Assembly: GCA_900772575.1 (NCBI GenBank)
Contig: CAAHEN010000254.1
Span: 1 to 12,314, forward strand
Direction: 5' to 3'
Length of the DNA stretch: 12,314 bases
Origin: Bacteroidaceae bacterium
GTDB taxonomy: Bacteria > Bacteroidota > Bacteroidia > Bacteroidales > Bacteroidaceae
The number at the start of each line of letters is the position of its first letter. Position 1 is the first letter of the stretch. Position numbers and translations under genes: made by a program. Below, in pieces: positions 1-6,589 of the stretch. The notes under the pieces are model-generated. The model ran no database searches, was not told where the DNA came from, and saw nothing but the letters and a program-made list of their open reading frames with translations.

Positions 1-20
1 CGCGGTGCTATATTATGGGG
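1..20. repeat. left copy of a 20-bp direct repeat
   Basis: The first 20 bases of the window (CGCGGTGCTATA...ATGGGG) recur exactly and in the same orientation at 11795-11814. The match stops after base 20 on the right. The left side is cut by the window edge, so the repeat may be longer. Both copies lie in non-coding DNA at the outer ends of the gene block. No function is evident; a dispersed intergenic element is one possibility. Confidence 0.6.
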
Positions 21-113
21 GATTTGCGCGTACAGATATCTTTCGGCGTGGAGTGCGCCTTCTCTGGGTTCTTGCCCAAGTGTGTGGTCGGAATGTGAGT
101 ATGGCGGAGGCAT

Positions 114-188
114 GAAAAACAATTGCGCCCACTTCATCGGCTTAGGGCAGGCATCTGAAGTCCGCGCCTCGTTCGCTGAAGTGGGTGC
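114..188 (-). terminator. probable rho-independent terminator of ssrA
   Basis: On the minus strand, 15 nt after the tmRNA 3' end, an arm at 188-177 (GCACCCACTTCA) pairs with 136-125 (TGAAGTGGGCGC) through 12 positions with one G-U wobble. It is followed by AATTGTTTTTC (124-114), a U-rich tail. The ~40-nt loop is large for a terminator, but the stem plus U-run right after ssrA fits this role. Confidence 0.6.
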
Positions 189-199
189 ACACGCGTGTG
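188..199. other. 12-bp perfect palindrome beside the tmRNA 3' end
   Basis: CACACGCGTGTG reads the same on both strands and lies 3 nt beyond the mature tmRNA 3' end. It would sit in the 3' trailer of the precursor, between the acceptor stem and the terminator. It could form a small hairpin that affects 3' processing, or be chance; there is no further support. Confidence 0.3.
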
Positions 200-202
200 A
201 TG

Positions 203-599
203 TGGACTAGGAGGGGATCGAACCCTCGTCCAAACAGGGAAACAACAAACTTTCTACATGCTTATCTTTGCCTAGGTTTTCGAGCTACAGCCGGACCAAA
301 GCCACCGCCTGAAGCCTTATCCTCTAAGATTTCGTCGGATCCGCGAGGCCGAACCGCGACTATTCCCGATATTGCTGCACCGCAGAATCAAGCCGCCTCG
401 GAAAAACGGCGCTTGTGCGATGTCTCGTCCCGACAATCGTTAGCCGGGATTAAGCCGATCTACTGTACTTCAATCAAGCAGCGAGAGCGTAGTTGTTTTC
501 GCCAATTAAATTTCTGAAAGCCGAGATTAAAGTGCCCACTCTCAGGCGCACTGCATGCTTATCTGCCACTCCGACCTGCTGTCAAATCCAGTCTAGCCC
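203..599 (-). ncRNA. ssrA: transfer-messenger RNA (tmRNA, SsrA)
   Basis: This is the trans-translation RNA: charged with alanine and carried by SmpB, it enters stalled ribosomes, replaces the broken mRNA and adds a degradation tag. Read on the minus strand, the 5' end GGGCTAG (599-593) pairs over all 7 bp with CTAGTCC (210-204), giving the tRNA-like acceptor stem, with discriminator A at 203. A T-arm with GGTTCGATCC lies just before that 3' strand. The internal tag frame is at 503-474. The length (397 nt) and the 3' block ending in ATGTAGAAAG resemble the one-piece tmRNA of Porphyromonas as I recall it. The genomic sequence after the discriminator is CAT, not CCA, so the CCA end must be added by tRNA nucleotidyltransferase. 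The boundaries are inferred from the acceptor stem. The gene has its own promoter and terminator. Confidence 0.95.
474..503 (-). other. tmRNA tag-peptide reading frame
   Basis: Within ssrA the frame GGC GAA AAC AAC TAC GCT CTC GCT GCT TGA encodes GENNYALAA followed by a stop. With the alanine carried by tmRNA, the tag added to stalled proteins would be AGENNYALAA. The hydrophobic ALAA end is the usual signal for ClpXP and related proteases. GGC as resume codon follows from homology to known tmRNAs. Confidence 0.9.
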
Positions 600-614
600 G
601 TAGCAATTGTCGAG

Positions 615-645
615 CAAAGATAGTGATAATCCGCGTATCGGCAAA
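615..645 (-). promoter_or_regulatory. ssrA promoter, Bacteroidetes type
   Basis: On the minus strand TTTG (645-642), a 19-nt spacer and TATCTTTG (622-615) match the Bacteroidetes primary sigma-factor consensus (TTTG at -33, TAnnTTTG at -7). Transcription would start near 610, about 10 nt upstream of the mature tmRNA 5' end at 599, so a short leader would be removed (RNase P in known systems). ssrA can therefore be expressed independently of the upstream lysA operon. Confidence 0.8.
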
Positions 646-675
646 TTGTCTGACTGCCAGTTAACCTTAATTATA

Positions 676-723
676 AGGGCTTGACGCCGGGATTCCCTTC
701 TGAGAATCCCGGCGTCAAGCCTT
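676..723 (-). terminator. strong hairpin between lysA and ssrA
   Basis: The arms 678-695 and 704-721 are perfect 18-bp complements (GGCTTGACGCCGGGATTC), extended by a G-U and an A-U pair, with an 8-nt loop. The hairpin starts 65 nt after the lysA stop codon and ends 30 nt before the ssrA promoter, the right place to end the lysA transcript. The following minus-strand sequence is CTTATAATTAAGG, with no proper U-run, so it may act as a terminator of non-canonical type or as a 3'-end stabiliser. Confidence 0.6.
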
Positions 724-788
724 GTTACAGATTGGACGTATGCCCTTTTCTTGTTACTGGGCAGCGGTTGTTTGCGCCGCAGGAGCGG

Positions 789-1994
789 TCAGTCGATGTA
801 GCTGGGCGGCAACTGCCGGCAGTTGTATTGTGAGGCCATCACTTCGCCATAGGCGCCGGCGGAGCGGAAGGCGATAAAGTCGCCGCGGCGTGTCGCTGGC
901 AGTGCGATGCCTTTGGCAAAGACATCGCTGCTCTCACAGATGGGGCCGACGACGTCGTAGGTCGCTGTCGGATTGTCCGCCTTGCTGCTGAGGTTCTGGA
1001 TGTCGTGCTTAGAGCCATACATGGCCGGACGCACCAGTTCGGTGAAGCCAGCGTCGACAATGACAAACTGCTTGGCGTGACCCTGTTTGACGTAGAGGGT
1101 GCGGGCAATGAGTGTGCCGCATTGTGCCACGACCGAGCGGCCCAGTTCGAAGTGCAGCGTCTGTTGTGGCCCAAGGGGCAAGTGCTTGGCAAAGATACCG
1201 AAGTAGGTGCTGAAATCGGGGATAGGGTTGGCGTCTGGCGTGTCATAGTCGATGCCGAGTCCGCCACCCACGTTGATCGTTTGCGTCGAGATTCCCTCCT
1301 TCACCAGCATGTCCTGAATCTCGACGATGCGCTTGCAGAGGTGCTCGAACACCGTGAGGTCGAGTATCTGGCTGCCAATGTGGAAATGCAGTCCCGTGTA
1401 GTCCACGTTCGGGAGTGCCTGAGCCTTGCGTATGGCCGGGACGACGTCTTCTATGGCGATGCCGAACTTGTTCTCGTTGAGGCCCGTCGTGATTTTCTCA
1501 TGGGTGTGTGCGTCTACGTTGGGATTGACGCGGAAGGCCACACGCGCCACGACTCCCTTCTTTCCGGCCAGTTCGTTGATGACTTCGAGTTCGGGCAGGC
1601 TCTCGACATTGAAGCAGGCGATGCCGGCGTCAAGAGCCAGATTGATTTCCCAATCGGCCTTCCCGACACCGGCAAAGACAATGCCTGCTGCCGGGAATCC
1701 GGCGAAGAGCGCGGCTTCCACCTCGCCGCCGCTGACACAGTCGGCACCGAAGCCTGCGGCGGCAATCTGTCTGAGAATGGCTGGATTGGCATTGGCCTTG
1801 ATGGCATAGTGGACATGGAAATTGTCGTGTCCGGCCGTGGTTTGCCCGATGGCAGCCAGGGTCTGTCCGAGTAGGGTGGTATCGTAATAGTAGAAAGGTG
1901 TGCGCAGGCTGTCGAAGCGGCCGACAGGGAAAACGGTGTGGTGCATGTTGTGGTGTTGGAAATTTTTCTTGGAGGGTGAAGGGGCGGAGGTCAT
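789..1994 (-). CDS. lysA: diaminopimelate decarboxylase LysA
   Basis: LysA is a cytoplasmic PLP enzyme that decarboxylates meso-diaminopimelate to L-lysine, the last step of the pathway. The 401-residue protein is full length. It shows the PLP-lysine motif HYAIKANAN (K66), VSGGE (88-91), HFHIGSQ (203-209), the phosphate-binding GGGLGIDY (243-250), ELGR (283-286) and the substrate-binding CESSD (353-357) and AYGEVM (381-386). The start at 1994 is chosen because its ATG overlaps the lysC stop codon as ATGA, typical of translational coupling. Homologues begin nearer to M17 (ATG at 1946, sequence MHHTVFPVGRF), so the first 16 residues could be untranslated. The frame is open further upstream to 2192 inside lysC, but those residues are unlike any LysA. 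It is the last gene of the run and is followed by a strong hairpin. Confidence 0.96.
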   Translation of the reverse strand: MTSAPSPSKKNFQHHNMHHTVFPVGRFDSLRTPFYYYDTTLLGQTLAAIGQTTAGHDNFHVHYAIKANANPAILRQIAAAGFGADCVSGGEVEAALFAGFPAAGIVFAGVGKADWEINLALDAGIACFNVESLPELEVINELAGKKGVVARVAFRVNPNVDAHTHEKITTGLNENKFGIAIEDVVPAIRKAQALPNVDYTGLHFHIGSQILDLTVFEHLCKRIVEIQDMLVKEGISTQTINVGGGLGIDYDTPDANPIPDFSTYFGIFAKHLPLGPQQTLHFELGRSVVAQCGTLIARTLYVKQGHAKQFVIVDAGFTELVRPAMYGSKHDIQNLSSKADNPTATYDVVGPICESSDVFAKGIALPATRRGDFIAFRSAGAYGEVMASQYNCRQLPPSYID

Positions 1995-3313
1995 TCCGCC
2001 TTGGCGAAGAGTTTCTTGCTCAGTGCTTGAAGGGCTGCTTTCTTGTCGGCCTTGCGAACGAGGAATGAGATGTTGTGGTTGCTGCCGCCATAGGAGATCA
2101 TGCGCACCGGCACTTGGCCCATGGCGTCGGTGACGAGCGTCTCGAAACCGACATTGTTCCAGCTCAGGTCGCCGACAACGCAGATGATGCACATGTTCTC
2201 GTCGACTTCGACGGTGCCATATTGTTTCAGCTTCTCGAGTATGGGAACCAGGCGGCTCGTACTGTCGATGCTCAGCGAGACGCCCACTTCGGAGGTGGCC
2301 ACCATGTCGATGCTTGTGTTGTAATCCTCGAAAATCTCAAAGACCTTGCGCAGGAAGCCCGTGGCCAACAGCATGCGGCTCGACACGATCTTGATGGCCG
2401 TGATGTCGTCTTTCGCGGCGACGGCCTTGATGCGGCCCTTGACCATCTCATTGTTGATGAGTGTACCGGGAGCGGAGGGATCCATGGTATTGAGCAAGCG
2501 CACCGGCACGCCGGCATAGCGGGCGGGTTGTATGCAGGTGGGATGAAGGATCTTGGCACCGAAGTAAGCCAGCTCTGCCGCCTCCTCAAAGTTGAGCTGT
2601 CGCACAGGCTGTGTGCCTTCGACGACACGCGGGTCGTTGTTGTGCATGCCGTCGATGTCAGTCCATATCTGTATCTCCTCGGCACGGAGAGCCGCTCCGA
2701 TGAGGCAGGCTGTGTAGTCACTGCCGCCGCGTTGCAGGTTGTCTATCTCTCCCTTGTGATTGAGGCAGATGAACCCCTGTGTGATGTAGATATCGTAGTC
2801 AGGCGCATGGTTCAATATTTCCGTCAGGCGCTGGCGGAGATAGGGCAGATCCGGCTCGCCGTTCTCTGTGAGGCGCATGAAGTCCAGGGCCGAGATGAGT
2901 TTCACCTTGACACCCTGTTCCCTGAGATAGTTGGTCACCATGTTCGTGCTCATGATTTCGCCTTGGGCGAGAATGGTCTTCTCGGTGACGTCGGAGAAGT
3001 CGGCACTGGAGAATGAGTGGAGGAACATGAACTCGTCTTCCAGAAAATCCGTGGTCTCACTGGCGATGCCGGCATCGCTGTAGAGCTCGCGGACATGCTC
3101 CATATACTTGCTGCGCAACTTGTTGATGACGTTGTTGGCGGCCTCAGTGTTCAGCTTCTTGAAATAGTCGGCCACCTCTACCAAGGTGTTGGTCGTGCCC
3201 GACATGGCTGATAGCACCACGATCTTTTGTTCTCCGTCGGTGATCAGTTTTGAGACGTCTTTCATGCGCTGTGGCGAACCAACGGAGGTACCGCCGAATT
3301 TCAGTATCTTCAT
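1991..3313 (-). CDS. lysC: aspartate kinase (monofunctional, ACT-regulated)
   Basis: Aspartokinase phosphorylates L-aspartate with ATP, the committed step towards lysine/diaminopimelate, threonine and methionine. The 440-residue protein has the N-terminal KFGGTS motif (5-10), RGGSD (195-199), WTDIDGM (217-223), NNDPR (225-229) and FGAKILHP (251-258). Two ACT domains follow: one around 306-350, holding the GFLRKVFEIFEDYNTSID stretch, and one around 375-435. No homoserine dehydrogenase domain follows, so it is not a ThrA-type fusion. ACT domains in this family bind lysine or threonine for feedback inhibition; which one applies here cannot be read from the sequence. The stop codon overlaps the lysA start by 4 nt. 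The start follows an A-rich leader with no Shine-Dalgarno sequence, 47 nt after the ftsE-like gene. Confidence 0.96.
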   Translation of the reverse strand: MKILKFGGTSVGSPQRMKDVSKLITDGEQKIVVLSAMSGTTNTLVEVADYFKKLNTEAANNVINKLRSKYMEHVRELYSDAGIASETTDFLEDEFMFLHSFSSADFSDVTEKTILAQGEIMSTNMVTNYLREQGVKVKLISALDFMRLTENGEPDLPYLRQRLTEILNHAPDYDIYITQGFICLNHKGEIDNLQRGGSDYTACLIGAALRAEEIQIWTDIDGMHNNDPRVVEGTQPVRQLNFEEAAELAYFGAKILHPTCIQPARYAGVPVRLLNTMDPSAPGTLINNEMVKGRIKAVAAKDDITAIKIVSSRMLLATGFLRKVFEIFEDYNTSIDMVATSEVGVSLSIDSTSRLVPILEKLKQYGTVEVDENMCIICVVGDLSWNNVGFETLVTDAMGQVPVRMISYGGSNHNISFLVRKADKKAALQALSKKLFAKAE

Positions 3314-3360
3314 ATCTTGTTTTCTTATGCTTAGGGAATGGGGGCTGTTCCGGTGTGTGC

Positions 3361-4104
3361 CTAGTCTGTGGGTTCTTCTGCGGTGTCTGCGGGGTGGGGA
3401 GTGACGTCGGCACTGGATGCTGGCGCGGCGGCTTGGCCGTCCTGCTCTTTCAGCGTGCCGTCTTCACAGCGGTAGACGATGCCCGGATATTGTTCGAGCA
3501 GGTGTAGGTTGTGCGTCACCATGACAACGGCCGTGCCGCGTTCGCACTGGCGGCGCAGCAGGCGCATGACTTCCGCGCTGTTGCCTTGGTCAAGATTGCC
3601 GGTGGGCTCGTCGGCCAGAATGATTTTTGGGTCGTTGATCAGGGCGCGCGCTATCGAGGCACGTTGCTGCTCGCCGCCGGACAGTTCATGTGGGAATGCT
3701 TGTATCTTGTCTGCCATGCCCACCTCGGAGAGTACCTCTTCGATTCGGCGGTGGCGGAGTTTCTTCTTGCTCCAGCCGGTGGCACGAAGCACAAAGTCGA
3801 TGTTCTCGAACACAGTGCGGTTGTCAAGCAGCTGGAAGTCTTGGAAGACGATGCCGAGCTGGCGGCGGAGCATGGGCAGTTGCTTGCGCTTCAGCATGTG
3901 CAGGTCGTAGTCCAAGATTTGGGCGGTGCCGTCCTTGCTGGCAATGGGCAGTTCGCCGTAGAGCGTTTTCAGCAGGGACGTCTTGCCCGTCCCCACCTTG
4001 CCGATGAGGTAGACAAATTCGCCCTCAGCGATGTGGAAGTCGATATGATCCAGCAGGGTTTTGCCGGCCACTTCCACCTTGATGTTTTCTAGGTTGATCA
4101 ACAT
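3361..4104 (-). CDS. ftsE: FtsE-like ABC transporter ATP-binding protein
   Basis: This cytoplasmic ATPase subunit is close to FtsE, which works with the membrane protein FtsX to control septal peptidoglycan hydrolysis during division. The 247 residues carry all nucleotide-binding motifs: Walker A GKVGTGKT (35-42), Q-loop VFQDFQLL (Q88), signature LSGGEQQR (141-148), Walker B IILADEPTGNLD (161-172) and H-loop H198. The DFQLLDNRTVFENI stretch (89-102) is FtsE/LolD-like, and I favour FtsE because Bacteroidetes FtsE proteins look like this and often sit beside lysC. No permease gene is in the window; FtsX is probably encoded elsewhere. Residues ~222-247 are an Ala/Pro/Thr/Glu-rich tail, probably disordered, absent from E. 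coli FtsE. The gene lies 41 nt after lepA and 47 nt before lysC. Confidence 0.85.
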   Translation of the reverse strand: MLINLENIKVEVAGKTLLDHIDFHIAEGEFVYLIGKVGTGKTSLLKTLYGELPIASKDGTAQILDYDLHMLKRKQLPMLRRQLGIVFQDFQLLDNRTVFENIDFVLRATGWSKKKLRHRRIEEVLSEVGMADKIQAFPHELSGGEQQRASIARALINDPKIILADEPTGNLDQGNSAEVMRLLRRQCERGTAVVMVTHNLHLLEQYPGIVYRCEDGTLKEQDGQAAAPASSADVTPHPADTAEEPTD

Positions 4105-4145
4105 GAGGTGTGCTATTGTTCTCCGTGTGTCGGGGCTATTTTGCG

Positions 4146-5927
4146 TCAGTCCAACTTCAGTACGGCCAGGAACGCCTTCTGGGGCACCTGTACGTTGCCG
4201 ATTTCCTTCATTCGCTTCTTGCCGCGTTTCTGTTTCTCGAGGAGCTTGCGTTTTCGGCTGATGTCACCGCCGTAGCACTTGGCCGTCACGTCCTTTCTGA
4301 CCTGCTTCACTGTCTCGCGGGCCACAATCTTGGCGCCGATGGCGGCCTGGATGGCGATGTCGAACTGCTGGCGCGGCAGCAACTCCTTGAGCTTCTCGCA
4401 CATGCGGCGTCCGAAGTGTACGGAGTTGTCAATGTGGGTCAGCGTGGAGAGTGCGTCGACGGGCTCGCCGTTGAGCAGGATGTCGAGTTTTACCAGTTTG
4501 GACGGGCGGAACTCCAGCGGGTGATAGTCGAATGAGGCATAGCCGCGGGAGATGGATTTCAGTTTGTCGTAAAAGTCTATGACAATCTCGGCAAGGGGCA
4601 TGTCATAGTAGAGCTCGACGCGGTCGCCCGACACATATTCCTGTTTGATCAGTTCGCCGCGCTTGCCGAGACAGAGCGTCATGATGTTGCCAATGTATTC
4701 CGTGCGGGTGATGATGGAGGCCCTGATGTAGGGCTCCTCGATATGGTCTATCTCCGTGGCCTCAGGCATGCCGGCCGGGTTGTGCACCTCTTTCATCTCG
4801 CCGTGCTTGTCGAAGATATGGTAGCTCACGTTGGGCACGGTCGTGATGACATTCATGTTGAACTCGCGATCCAGGCGCTCCTGCACGATTTCCATGTGCA
4901 GCAGGCCGAGAAAACCGCAGCGGAATCCGAAACCCAGTGCCACCGATGACTCTGGCTGGAATGAGAGTGAGGCATCGTTGAGCTGCAATTTCTCAAGGCT
5001 GGCGCGGAGCTGCTCGAAATCCTCCGTCTCAATGGGGTAGACGCCGGCGAAGACCATCGGCTTCACCTCCTCAAAGCCCGATATGGCTTTCTCGCAGGGC
5101 GCGTCGACGTGGGTGATGGTGTCGCCGACCTTCACCTCGGTCGCGGTCTTGATGCCGCTGACGATATAGCCCACGTCGCCACAGTGGAGCGACTTGCGCG
5201 GTGAAAGCTGCATCTTCAGCACGCCCACCTCGTCGGCGTTGTAGCGCTTCTGTGTGTTGACGAAGAGGATATCGTCGCCTTGGCTGATGTGCCCGTTGAC
5301 GATCTTGAAATAGGCGATGATGCCCCGGAAGGGGTTGAACACAGAGTCGAAGATGAGGGCCTGTAGCGGTGCGTCCTCGTCGCCGACAGGGGCCGGTATG
5401 CGCTCGACGACTGCACTCAGAATGTCGTCGACGCCCTGTCCCGTCTTGCCGGAGGCGCGGATGATCTCCTCGCGCTTGCAGCCGAGGAGCTCGATGATTT
5501 CGTCCTCCACCTCTTCAGGCATGGAGTTGGGCATGTCGCATTTGTTGAGTACGGGGATAATCTCCAAGTCGTGCTCGATGGCCATGTACAGGTTGGAGAT
5601 GGTCTGTGCCTGTACGCCCTGCGTGGAGTCGACGACGAGCAGGCAGCCCTCGCAGGCGGCGATGCTGCGCGACACCTCGTAGGAGAAGTCCACGTGCCCC
5701 GGCGTGTCGATCAGGTTGAGCCTGTACTGTTCGCCGTGGTGGTTATAGTCCATCTGTATGGCATGGCTCTTGATCGTGATGCCGCGCTCGCGTTCCAGAT
5801 CCATGTCGTCCAGCATCTGTCCCTCGGTGACCTGTATGGTCTGTGTGCGTTCGAGCAGGCGATCCGCCAGTGTGCTTTTGCCGTGGTCGATGTGGGCGAT
5901 GATGCAGAAATTCCTGATATTCTTCAT
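4146..5927 (-). CDS. lepA: elongation factor 4 (LepA), ribosomal GTPase
   Basis: LepA/EF4 is a translational GTPase that binds ribosomes, can move tRNAs backwards in vitro and is implicated in translation under ionic or other stress and in ribosome assembly. The 593-residue protein has the G1 loop AHIDHGKST (11-19), ERERGITIKS (45-54, with the switch I threonine), DTPGH (74-78) and NKCD (128-131). The LepA-specific C-terminal domain ends in a Lys/Arg-rich segment and VPQKAFLAVLKLD. The start MKNIRNFCIIAHIDHGKST (ATG at 5927) matches the usual start and length of the family. The frame stays open to 6023, but the extra 32 residues are Pro/Arg-rich and unlike LepA. The 107-nt gap after rfbC contains a small perfect hairpin (5970-5984) and no obvious promoter or terminator. 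Confidence 0.97.
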   Translation of the reverse strand: MKNIRNFCIIAHIDHGKSTLADRLLERTQTIQVTEGQMLDDMDLERERGITIKSHAIQMDYNHHGEQYRLNLIDTPGHVDFSYEVSRSIAACEGCLLVVDSTQGVQAQTISNLYMAIEHDLEIIPVLNKCDMPNSMPEEVEDEIIELLGCKREEIIRASGKTGQGVDDILSAVVERIPAPVGDEDAPLQALIFDSVFNPFRGIIAYFKIVNGHISQGDDILFVNTQKRYNADEVGVLKMQLSPRKSLHCGDVGYIVSGIKTATEVKVGDTITHVDAPCEKAISGFEEVKPMVFAGVYPIETEDFEQLRASLEKLQLNDASLSFQPESSVALGFGFRCGFLGLLHMEIVQERLDREFNMNVITTVPNVSYHIFDKHGEMKEVHNPAGMPEATEIDHIEEPYIRASIITRTEYIGNIMTLCLGKRGELIKQEYVSGDRVELYYDMPLAEIVIDFYDKLKSISRGYASFDYHPLEFRPSKLVKLDILLNGEPVDALSTLTHIDNSVHFGRRMCEKLKELLPRQQFDIAIQAAIGAKIVARETVKQVRKDVTAKCYGGDISRKRKLLEKQKRGKKRMKEIGNVQVPQKAFLAVLKLD

Positions 5928-6034
5928 TCCGGTGTCGTGGTAAAGTGGGGTGGGCGCAAGGCGCATGGTGAAAGGCTCCCTTTCGGGATGGGGCGGGATT
6001 TGTGGACGGGCGTTTGCCGCCAAGGGGCTGGGAA

Positions 6035-6589
6035 TCAGAATTTCTCAGCGGCGTCGAAACTGACGGCGTGCCGGAGATCCTTCTCCGAGAGGTGCACTTC
6101 GTCGGCGGCCTTGATGGGCCAGTCTATGCCGAGTGCCGGGTCGTCATAGCGGATAGAGCACTCATCCTCCGGGGCATAGCGGTTGTCCACCTTGTAAGTG
6201 AACACGGCCTTCTCAGAGAGAACTTGGAAGCCGTGGGCGAAGCCACGCGGAATGAAGAGCTGCTTGCGGTTGTCCTCGCTGAGCTCCACCATGACGTGCT
6301 GGCCGAAGGTTGGAGAGTCCTTTCTCAGGTCGACGGCCACGTCGACGACGGTGCCTTGTATGACACGCACGAGTTTGGCTTGCGAACTGTTTCCTTTCTG
6401 GTAGTGCAGGCCACGCAGCACGCCCCGGCTGGAGAGCGATTGGTTGTCTTGCACGAAGTGAACCTCGTGGCCGATATGCTGGTTGAAGTCGGCTTCGCGC
6501 CATGTCTCCATGAAGTAGCCCCGTGGGTCTTCGAAGACCTTGGGGGTCAGTACCCATACGCCGGGGATAGCCGTTTCCTGATATTCCAT
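6035..6589 (-). CDS. rfbC: dTDP-4-dehydrorhamnose 3,5-epimerase (RmlC/RfbC)
   Basis: RmlC epimerises C3 and C5 of dTDP-4-keto-6-deoxyglucose, the third step in making dTDP-L-rhamnose for surface polysaccharide. The 184-residue cupin shows RGLHYQ (59-64) with catalytic H62, K72, the IPRGFAHGF strand (113-121) with H119, FTYKVD (130-135) with the likely general-acid Y132, YAPEDE (138-143) and LSEKD (167-171), whose D171 would complete the His-Asp dyad. The length is normal for the family. The ATG overlaps the clpC stop codon by one base (TAATG), indicating translational coupling. The other rhamnose genes (rmlA, rmlB, rmlD) are not in the window, so this gene is separated from its pathway. Confidence 0.95.
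   Translation of the reverse strand: MEYQETAIPGVWVLTPKVFEDPRGYFMETWREADFNQHIGHEVHFVQDNQSLSSRGVLRGLHYQKGNSSQAKLVRVIQGTVVDVAVDLRKDSPTFGQHVMVELSEDNRKQLFIPRGFAHGFQVLSEKAVFTYKVDNRYAPEDECSIRYDDPALGIDWPIKAADEVHLSEKDLRHAVSFDAAEKF

Noticed and set aside
185..517. 110-residue plus-strand open frame
   Set aside because: It is the opposite strand of the tmRNA gene; the acceptor stem, T-arm and tag frame explain this DNA fully.
1995..2192. Upstream extension of the lysA frame
   Set aside because: It lies inside lysC, has no LysA similarity, and would need a 200-nt overlap of genes.
5928..6023. Upstream extension of the lepA frame (32 residues)
   Set aside because: It is Pro/Arg-rich and unlike LepA; the family start MKNIRNF at 5927 gives the normal length.
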